From Ambrosia x helenae (taxonomy: Eukaryota; Streptophyta; Magnoliopsida; Asterales; Asteraceae), in contig CM061231.1 of the NCBI GenBank assembly GCA_030844895.1, positions 33,241,149 to 33,305,148 of the forward strand: 64,000 bases of DNA. Reading direction: 5' to 3'. Under the pieces are notes generated by a model. It had not been told where the DNA came from. It saw only the letters and a program-made list of their open reading frames with translations, and ran no database searches. Below, piece by piece: positions 56,458 to 64,000 of this stretch. The number at the start of each line of letters is the position of its first letter. Positions within the stretch are counted from its first letter, which is position 1. Made by a program: the position numbers and the translations under genes.

Positions 56458-59400
56458 GATCCAGACACAGTTACCGGTACGTTTCTTCTCAACAATCGCT
56501 ATGTTTCTGTTTTATTTGATTCTGGTGCCGATAAGAGCTTCGTATCTGTGGATGTTAGTCAGTTGCTAGATATAGTACCCACACCTTTAGAGGCTAAGTA
56601 CTTGATAGAATTGGCTAATGGTAAGAACATCGAGGCGACTCATATCCTTAGAGAGTGTCACTTGGAACTGTCGGGTCTGTCATTCCCCATTGACCTTATG
56701 CCTGTACCTCTGGGTAGTTTTGAGGTCGTGGTTGGCATGGATTGGTTATCATTGTATCGTGCGGAGATCGTTTGTTTTGACAAGGTCATTCGGATCCCTC
56801 TCCCCGATGGAGAGATTCTTTCGGTTCATGGCGAGAAAAGCGGTGCCCCGCTGAGTATCATTTCCAGCATGAAAGCCCGTAAGTATCTTCGGAAGGGCTG
56901 TTCGGCCATTCTGGCACTTGTTAACGTTTCTACTGACGATGAGAAGAAGATCGAGGATATTCCGGTGGTTCGTGACTTTTCTGATGTGTTTCTTGATGAT
57001 TTACCTGGTCTTCCTCCCCATCGTCAGGTTGAGTTTGGTATTGATCTCACTCCGGGCGCAGCTCCTATTGCCCGAGCCCCGTATCGTCTTGCACCTCCCG
57101 AGATGCAAGAGTTGTCCAGCCAGTTGCAGGAACTCTTGGAAAAGGGTTTCATCCGACCGAGTTCTTCCCCGTGGGGAGCTCCTATTTTGTTCGTGAAGAA
57201 GAAGGACGGGAGCCTTCGTATGTGTATTGATTACCGTGAGCTGAACAAAGTGACCATCAAAAATCGTTATCCTCTTCCTCGCATTGATGATCTCTTTGAC
57301 CAGCTTCAGGGCTCCAGCTATTATTCGAAGATTGATTTGCGGTCCGGTTATCACCAGTTGCGCGTCAGGGAAGCCGACATTCTGAAGACTGCTTTTCGCA
57401 CTCGTTATGGCCATTTTGAGTTCTTGGTCATGCCTTTCGGTCTCACTAACGCACCGGCGGTGTTCATGGATTTGATGAACCGCGTTTGTAAACCGTACCT
57501 GGATAAGTTCGTCATCGTGTTCATTGATGACATTCTGATTTATTCCAAGAACAAGGCGGATCATGAGGAACATCTGCGGATGGTCTTAGAACTTTTGAGA
57601 CGGGAGCAGCTGTATGCTAAGTTCTCAAAGTGCGATTTTTGGTTACGTGAAGTTCAATTCCTAGGACATGTGGTGAATGAACTGGGAATTCATGTCGATC
57701 CGGCTAAGATCGAAGCTATTAAAGACTGGGAAGCACCAAAGACGCCATCTGAGGTGCGGCAATTTCTAGGTCTTGCGGGTTACTATCGTCGTTTCATTGA
57801 GGGATTTTCGAAGATCGCTCAACCCCTCACTGCTCTCACCCAGAAGGACCGAAAGTTCGACTGGGACGAACCACAGGAATCAGCATTTCAGATGCTGAAG
57901 CTTAAACTTTGTTCTGCACCCATCTTATCCCTTCCTGAGGGTACGGATGATTTCGTTGTGTACTGTGATGCTTCCATACGAGGTCTTGGTTGCGTATTGA
58001 TGCAGCGCGGGAAGGTTATTGCTTATGCTTCTCGTCAACTCAAAGTTCATGAGAAGAATTACACTACTCATGACTTAGAACTGGGTGCAGTGGTCTTTGC
58101 GTTGAAAATCTGGAGACATTACTTGTACGGTACCAAGTGTGAAGTTTACACCGATCACAAGAGTCTTCAGCATATTTTCGACCAGAAGGTGTTGAACATG
58201 CGGCAGCGTCGCTGGGTTGAACTCCTGAACGATTATGATTGTGCCATTAAGTATCATCCTGGCAAGGCAAACGTTGTGGCGGACGCCTTGAGCAGGAAGG
58301 AGTCTGTTAACCCTCGCCGTGTTCGAGCCTTGCAGCTTACCATTCATTCCTCCTTACCTGACCGGATCCGTTCGGCTCAGGTGGATGCCTTGAAGGAGGA
58401 AAACCTTAGGGCCGAAACGATGCACAGCGCGGACAAACACCTTGAGCTTAGGTCTGATGGCCTACACTACTTCGCTGGGCGTGTTTGGGTTCCTTTACTC
58501 GGGGGATTACGGGAGCTCATCTTGGACGAAGCTCACAAATCCCGGTATTCTATTCATCCAGGCTCCGATAAGATGTATCAGGATCTGAAGGTACTTTATT
58601 GGTGGCCGAACATGAAGGCTGATATAGCCTCCTATGTGAGCAAATGCTTGACCTGTGCTAAGGTCAAGGTGGAGTATCAGAAGCCGTCTGGTCTCCTACA
58701 ACAACCTGAGATTCCAGAATGGAAGTGGGAGCGGATCACGATGGATTTCGTCACCAAACTACCGAGATCACCAAGTGGCTGCGACATGATTTGGGTGATC
58801 GTCGACCGGTTGACGAAATCGGCACACTTCATACCTATTAAGGAAACGGATGGACTCGAGCGGTTGGCTCGGCTCTACCTTAAGGAGGTGGTTTCTCGGC
58901 ACGGGGTGCCTGTTTCTATCATTTCTGATCGTGATTCCCGCTTTGCTTCGCGTTTCTGGAAGGCTCTTCATAAGGCCTTGGGTACTCAGCTGGATATGAG
59001 TACGGCTTATCATCCGCAAACTGACGGGCAGAGTGAGCGGACGATACAAACACTGGAGGACATGCTGCGGGCATGTGTCATCGATTTTGGCAAAAGTTGG
59101 GAGATTCACCTGCCGTTGGTGGAATTCTCCTACAACAACAGCAATCACTCTAGCATCAAGGCAGCTCCGTTCGAGGCTCTTTACGGACGGAAATGCCGAT
59201 CACCACTTTGTTGGGCCGAGGTGGGCGAGAGCCAGCTCACTGGTCCGGAACTGGTGTACGAAACTTCGGAGAAAATCGTACAAATCCGTCAACGTTTGGC
59301 TGCGGCACGAGATCGTCAGAAGAGTTATGCCGATCGCCGTCGGAAACCTTTAGAGTTCCAGGTTGGGGACAAGGTACTTTTGAAAGTTTCACCATGGAAG

Positions 59401-59823
59401 GGCGTCATACGCTTTGGGAAGCGTGGCAAGCTTAACCCTCGTTATGTCGGACCGTTCGCGATCCTGGATCGGATTGGACCGGTGGCATATAGACTTGACT
59501 TACCGGCGGAGCTCGGTAGTGTGCACAACGTCTTCCATGTGTCTAACTTGAAGAAGTGTTTGGCTGATGAATCTCTCATTGTGCCACTGGAAGAGATCAA
59601 GGTTGATGATCGTCTTCGCATTGTGGAGGAACCTGTCGAGATTCTCGACTACAAGATTCGTAGCCTTCGTCGGAGTAAAATCCGCATCGTTAAAGTCCGT
59701 TGGAACTCGAACCGTGGACCCGAGTTCACATGGGAACGAGAGGATCAGATGAAATCTAAGTACCCTCATCTCTTTCCGAAGCGCGCATTTGAATCAAGGC
59801 ATGTTACTACTGAAGCGGAATGA
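56458..59823 (+). CDS. pol: Pol: protease, reverse transcriptase, RNase H, integrase, chromodomain
   Basis: An open frame in the gag frame, directly after the TAG. Protease active site VLFDSGADKSF lies at 56509-56541, before the first Met (56548). Numbered from that Met: reverse transcriptase about 190-370 (MCIDYRELNK at 225, catalytic FIDD at 325), RNase H about 465-580 (VYCDAS, YTDHKSLQHIF), integrase zinc region (IHPGSDKMY about 670, CLTCAKVK about 708), integrase D733, D794, E830 (DX35E), GPY/F region (LNPRYVGPFAILDRIGPVAY), and a C-terminal chromodomain ending PEFTWEREDQMKSKYPHLF. All catalytic residues checked are present and there is no internal stop. The only visible defect is the stop that separates it from gag. 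Confidence 0.95.
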   Translation, partial: DPDTVTGTFLLNNRYVSVLFDSGADKSFVSVDVSQLLDIVPTPLEAKYLIELANGKNIEATHILRECHLELSGLSFPIDLMPVPLGSFEVVVGMDWLSLYRAEIVCFDKVIRIPLPDGEILSVHGEKSGAPLSIISSMKARKYLRKGCSAILALVNVSTDDEKKIEDIPVVRDFSDVFLDDLPGLPPHRQVEFGIDLTPGAAPIARAPYRLAPPEMQELSSQLQELLEKGFIRPSSSPWGAPILFVKKKDGSLRMCIDYRELNKVTIKNRYPLPRIDDLFDQLQGSSYYSKIDLRSGYHQLRVREADILKTAFRTRYGHFEFLVMPFGLTNAPAVFMDLMNRVCKPYLDKFVIVFIDDILIYSKNKADHEEHLRMVLELLRREQLYAKFSKCDFWLREVQFLGHVVNELGIHVDPAKIEAIKDWEAPKTPSEVRQFLGLAGYYRRFIEGFSKIAQPLTALTQKDRKFDWDEPQESAFQMLKLKLCSAPILSLPEGTDDFVVYCDASIRGLGCVLMQRGKVIAYASRQLKVHEKNYTTHDLELGAVVFALKIWRHYLYGTKCEVYTDHKSLQHIFDQKVLNMRQRRWVELLNDYDCAIKYHPGKANVVADALSRKESVNPRRVRALQLTIHSSLPDRIRSAQVDALKEENLRAETMHSADKHLELRSDGLHYFAGRVWVPLLGGLRELILDEAHKSRYSIHPGSDKMYQDLKVLYWWPNMKADIASYVSKCLTCAKVKVEYQKPSGLLQQPEIPEWKWERITMDFVTKLPRSPSGCDMIWVIVDRLTKSAHFIPIKETDGLERLARLYLKEVVSRHGVPVSIISDRDSRFASRFWKALHKALGTQLDMSTAYHPQTDGQSERTIQTLEDMLRACVIDFGKSWEIHLPLVEFSYNNSNHSSIKAAPFEALYGRKCRSPLCWAEVGESQLTGPELVYETSEKIVQIRQRLAAARDRQKSYADRRRKPLEFQVGDKVLLKVSPWKGVIRFGKRGKLNPRYVGPFAILDRIGPVAYRLDLPAELGSVHNVFHVSNLKKCLADESLIVPLEEIKVDDRLRIVEEPVEILDYKIRSLRRSKIRIVKVRWNSNRGPEFTWEREDQMKSKYPHLFPKRAFESRHVTTEAE

Positions 59824-59841
59824 ATCTCGGGTCGAGATTCC

Positions 59842-59972
59842 TTTCAACGTGGGGATGATGTGACATCCGGTAAGTTTCTTTTTGTTCGGTTCTTTTCGTT
59901 TCTTTCTTTTTGGGCTTTGCGCAATTTTCGGGACGAAAATTCTTTCAACGTGGGGATGATGTGACACCCGGC
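59842..59972 (+). repeat. Duplicated PPT plus LTR edge before the 3' LTR
   Basis: CAACGTGGGGATGATGTGAC occurs at about 59845 and 59946, 101 bases apart. The second is the true polypurine tract running into the 3' LTR (59960). The first carries an LTR-like start (TGTGACATCCGG) of about 12 bases and then unrelated T-rich sequence. Confidence 0.9.
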
Positions 59973-62542
59973 ATGTTCGGCTTAAACATATTAGTAACAT
60001 CTAAGTCTACCTTAGCGAGAAACGTTTATAAACAAACTTAACCGGGTTAGTTGAGTTGGGTCAAGTTAGGATTGTCCAGGGTACAATGATCGGGAGGATC
60101 ATTGGGAGTCGTTTTGGTAATACACTAGTACCGGGTTCCGTTGTTGGTGACATTACATGAACTAATTAAGTATATGTGTAGATTATGGGTTGTGTGGTGG
60201 TTTATATACATAGACGTGTTTAAATGATGTGTAAATGATTATCTGTGCTTTAATATGTTAAATATAGACTAAGGATGCATGCTTATGTGTTAAGATGTGT
60301 TAGAATGCGTTAAACACGACAAACTGGAAAACTAGTTAAGAAGGGGCTCTGGTTCGACCACTTCGAGTGGTCGAAGGAGAGGAAAATTGTCTGGTTCGAC
60401 CCATGCAAGTGGGCGAACCAGGGAAGTGGAGTTGAAGAATTCCCTTCGACCTGGACAAGTCTCATTCGACCCTGTGAAAGGGGCGAAGGAGACCACCTTC
60501 GACCAATCAATTGGTGCGAAGGAGGATCAGTATAAATACCAACCTTAGTCATTTTTCATCATTTCACAAACCCTAACCGCCCCAAAACGCTCTCAAACGA
60601 TCTTAAACACTAAGGAAGGAGTTTTTGCTCTTCTTTTTCATAATCTAACCTATCTACAACATCTAAACAAGAATCCAAGGTGTGTTCATAATCCTAAATC
60701 TTTTAGAAGCATTTTAATTCATTTTCATCTAACCTTAATTGTCCAGATCTATTCTAAGGGTGTTTTTATGATTAAAAACCTTTTAAACATCTTTCTAAAA
60801 CAAAACCCTATCATTTAACATGAGTTTTCATAATAAATAACATGTGTAAGTTGAGTATTATGTGGTGTAATGTGTTATTCAATACTTTGCTGCTTTATCT
60901 ATGTTAGAGACATGATGTAGGATTGCTTTTAATGCTGATTGATTGTTGTTTAGGGTTAGAATCGATTGGATAATGATATTATGTGTAAATTGGGGATTTT
61001 GACGAATCTAGACGTAACATGTGGTGTTTATAATCAATAGAACCCATAGGGATGGTCGGATGATCGATAAACTGAGTATTTTAAATCAAACATGAGTCGA
61101 TTTCAAAAGTTTCCAAATTGGGTAAAGATTTCATGCATGAAAGTGACGTTTCCATAATTTTTGCCATTTTGGGAAAGGGCTGAAACGGATATGGTTTGGG
61201 GAAAAATCAGTGGGGTTTTGTTAGGATAACATAATCATGTTTGACTGCTGTGATTGGTGATGTTTCGAGTCGTTTTGAATGTGTTTTAAGCGTTTTTAGG
61301 CAAAATAGAACAACAGGGGCGAACCTGGCCTCCTTCGACCAGTCGAAGGTGCGAAGGAGGAATCCCAGGGTCGAACCAGGCTTTTCAGTGGGCGAACGTG
61401 GCAAAACGTGCGAAGGAAACATCAAACGGTCGAACGAGAGGTAAAACGGGCGAAGGAGAGTAAAAAGGTGCGAAGGAGGCCTTAAACTGACTGGTTCGAC
61501 CGTTCTGATGCAGAAATGAGATTTTTGATACAAACTAAGTGTTTTATGCCTGAACCTTGCGTGTAATCTATGTGTACTTGATTAGTTAGGGTAATGGGTC
61601 ACCAACGGGATGGCGGGTCGGTCTAGTGTGTCGGTTAAACATTTAAACACGTTTTAAAACATACTCGGTTATGATCTGGACAATCGGGGGCTAGATAACC
61701 TTATGGTTATTAGTCGGAACACTTATGTGAACATTTTGATAGATCTCCGGTAGAGGGATTATCAAGGGCTAAACATCTTTACTTATATTTGAAGAACGCA
61801 ATCTAAGGTGAGTTCACGACCCCACTTTTACTGCTTTAACTTTTGGGGGAGAAAACATGCGCTAAACAGTTTTGGTAACATATGTCATACTATGGTTTTA
61901 ACTTTATATTGCTATACGATCTTTTGGAAAGTCCCGGGGGAAACCATGAATGTGCGGGTTTGCACAACGGGGGAAATGTGGATAGATCTATTGGGCGTGA
62001 CCTGCCCCACTCGTCGGCTTGGAGGGCCGGGCGGGTGCATATTGTCTCGAACAGGAACATTATCGTGCTGAACATTACGGGCTGCTAAACATGCTAAACA
62101 TTGCTAAACGTGTCCAGTAATGGTTTCCAATCGTAGTAGTAATAAAACATACGCCTAGCTAGCGTACTTGGTAGCATTGATATAGTATGGACATGGTAAC
62201 ACTTGGTAACCTTTTTGAACAAACCTGTGAACTCACCAGCATTATATGTTGACGTCTTTTGGCATGTTTTTCTCAGGTCGCTAAGGTAGCAACAACTGGA
62301 ACTAGGCGCACGAGTCTGCACGGGCGTCTAGGGTTTAGAGCATGGTCTTCATTAAACATTTGAACTATGTCTTTTGGGTTGTAAACATTTAAAGCTTCCG
62401 CTACAGTTTATGCTTCTATAATTATATCTTTTGGGTTTTGAGTTATGCATATAGTGTTGTTTATTGTGACCGTTGACTTGAATCCTGGTTTGTCATGCGC
62501 CTCGCGGTAAAACCCCGCAAGTGGAAATTTGAGGGTGTGACA
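59960..62542 (+). repeat. Gypsy 3' LTR
   Basis: 2,583 bp, equal in length to the 5' LTR with two G-to-A differences noticed. Followed by CACAA and the 3' flank of the MURA relic. Confidence 0.95.
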
Positions 62543-62763
62543 CACAAACAAAACACTTTAAAGACAAACATGATCTAAACATAATGTAAACATACTGAAC
62601 ATAAACAAACATACTTCAAAATGGTGGCAAATATATAAGCCACAATATTTAAGGCTATTACAAGCCATAAAACAAGTTCCAACCACCAAAACACCTAAAC
62701 TTACTTAAAGTTTACCACAAACATACTACATAAGATTTAAATACTAAACAGAACATACTAAAA

Positions 62764-63950
62764 TCAACTAACACCCCGAGCAACAGCTTCTGCAGTCCCA
62801 CCAGCACCCTCTGCAGCCCCACCAGCAGCCTCTCCATCCTGAGTATTCTGAGTCTTCTTAGGCTTCTTGCATCCCCTGACATTGTGTCCTTTATCTTTAC
62901 AATTACTACAAGTTACATTCCCACCTTTCCTGGTCAGCTTGCCTTTACTTTCTGCAATATCCTGAAGTTCCACCTGGTCCTTTCTCCTACTCTTCTTTGG
63001 CTTGCCTATTTGTTTATGATGAAATGGTGGTATCAATGTAGTTGGCACTTGACATTTTGGCCACATGGTAGAACCATTTATCGGACCAATCTTGTGTGTG
63101 TAAACTTCCTTCCAAGTTGTAGTAAAATAACAGGGGTGTGCCCATGACTCAGGAGATCCAACCTTTTGTTTATGAGCAGCCATGTCCCAGTTGACAACAA
63201 CATGCTTACAGGGAATTCCACTCAACTCCTACCTTCTGCAAGTACACTCCATCTTCCCAACATCAACAACATATTGACCCCTTGTCTCAGTTACTTGCCA
63301 CTTTGTATCACCACACCACTTGACAGTGCATTGGGGTGCTGCTTTCTTAATAAGATCAAATATCTCTGTGCACTTTGGGGTCAATGGCCCCTTCCAGTTT
63401 TGTTGTGACAGTATAACAATGACAATCCTCTTCATACAGTATTCCCTGATATACTCCAAGCATGAGATTATAGGTTTCTCTCTTCCTTCCCCAGTCTTTG
63501 AGTTGAAACATTCACATATGTTATTGATAAGGAGATCAGATTTGGATATACCTGTATATATGAAAACAAGACACAATTAAAAACACTACCTAATGAACTA
63601 TAAAGACTAAAGAATGTATTAGTACCTGTGAAATGAGACCTTGTCCAATGTTGTGGTGGTATGTCTGCCAACCACTTATAAGCTTCCAAATTAAACTTCT
63701 TTAACTCATTCATTTTCTCAGCAAACTCAGGCACTATGGCAACAATACAAACAATTATCCTAGATGATATAAAGGAACAACTTTATTGCAAATAAATAAG
63801 GACAATACCTTTGGTAGATGCTGCACATTCCCATAAGCAGTCATTGAATCCCTGGACTCTCCACTGTAGCTTAATATTCTGGTGTATGTGTCTAAGGCAG
63901 AACCTATGTTCTGCAACAGGGAAGACTTGTGCAAGAGCTGGGATGAGACC
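62764..63950 (-). pseudogene. MULE 2 transposase (MURA), 3' part; one stop in SWIM finger
   Basis: Minus-strand exons 63950-63809, 63733-63626 and 63551-62764 with short GT-AG introns; the 5' part is beyond the window. It reads ALAQVFPVAEHRFCLRHIHQ, IPPQHWTRSHFTG, SDLLINNICECFNSKTGEGR and GPLTPKCTEIFDLIKK. The SWIM finger CTCR-...-CKH follows, then the zinc knuckle CSNCKDKGHNVRGC and an Ala/Gly-rich tail. TAG at 63229-63231 sits where related proteins have Trp in the SWIM finger, so this copy would lose its zinc-binding end. Otherwise the frame is open. The same intron follows FFNG in MULE 1. Convergent with the GRF gene; the Gypsy element is 222 bases downstream of its stop. Confidence 0.88.
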
Positions 63951-64000
63951 CTGATCAAAATAATCAATTAACAAGTTAAAAAACAATTAAGTAGCTTAAT

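Larger units (their letters stand above)
52049..62542 (+). mobile_element. Tekay/Del-like chromovirus (Gypsy), nearly intact, very young
   Basis: 10,494 bp with two 2,583-bp LTRs, primer-binding site, gag, pol with C-terminal chromodomain, and a polypurine tract. The 5-bp duplication CACAA is at 52044-52048 and 62543-62547. Only two LTR differences were seen (G52840/A60751 and G53908/A61819). One in-frame TAG lies between gag and pol. Clade call from the integrase end and chromodomain (PEFTWEREDQMKSKYPHLF). Confidence 0.95.
50995..64000. mobile_element. MULE 2: two convergent genes, split by a Gypsy element
   Basis: The left end resembles MULE termini (GGTTGGTCCCTGTGGTTTCA at 50998). It contains a GRF zinc-finger gene (plus) 0.3 kb inside and a MURA-type transposase (minus) entering from the right. 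Without the Gypsy insertion the two stop codons are about 0.6 kb apart. The right end is outside the window, so common membership of one element is inferred. Confidence 0.5.

Noticed and set aside
57001..57573. 190-codon minus-strand open frame
   Set aside because: Antisense shadow of the Gypsy reverse transcriptase.

Overview
This is a flowering-plant (eudicot) nuclear window made almost entirely of nested transposable elements. The evidence is: short GT-AG introns; chromovirus (Tekay/Del-like) and Cassandra LTR elements; Mutator-like (MULE), PIF/Harbinger, hAT and Helitron DNA elements; tRNA-derived SINEs; plant L1-type LINEs; long poly(A), (AT)n and (ATT)n tracts; and no bacterial-type operons. 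An aster-family (Asteraceae) origin is my guess from the look of the repeats and is not proven. No ordinary single-copy host gene is fully contained here; a decayed PEX11-like fragment (14.6-14.9 kb) is the only recognisable host-gene piece.

Layout. 0-1.2 kb: remains of a LINE ORF1 (minus) with LINE 3' ends. 2.4-5.9 kb: decayed MULE transposase (plus) with a fresh Cassandra TRIM inside one intron. 5.9-12 kb: LTR fragment, then a Harbinger transposase (plus) split by a 2.6-kb solo LTR, then a second Harbinger element (minus) carrying a 450-bp foldback element. 12-16.9 kb: SINE, a Helitron-type 5' end, a PEX11 fragment and a duplicated coiled-coil gene fragment. 16.9-24.3 kb: perfect palindromes, a 5'-truncated LINE with clean target-site duplication, a hAT element, several MITEs and SINEs, and an old LTR. 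24.8-31 kb: an old LARD-family interior, a Cassandra remnant, a 1.76-kb solo LTR. 31-34 kb: Helitron. 34.5-46.8 kb: MULE transposase (minus) fused to a 3'-truncated LINE, which is split by a 6.1-kb non-autonomous LTR element (LARD). 46.8-51 kb: mostly AT-rich DNA without recognisable genes. 51-64 kb: a MULE whose left part holds a small intact GRF zinc-finger gene and whose right part holds a convergent MURA-type transposase; a very young 10.5-kb Tekay-like Gypsy element sits between them.

Most notable observations: (1) in the LARD, four hairpins with near-constant loops and changing but compensating stems lie 0.2-0.46 kb after the primer-binding site, where retroelement packaging/dimerisation signals are expected; (2) a MuDR-like two-gene convergent layout in which the second gene encodes a GRF zinc finger plus membrane anchor; (3) arrays of hairpins in the Tekay-like LTR directly upstream of its TATA box; (4) duplicated polypurine-tract/LTR-edge segments just inside the 3' LTR of both young LTR elements. 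Coordinates of decayed elements are approximate; exact ones (target-site duplications, LTR ends, splice sites) were read base by base.
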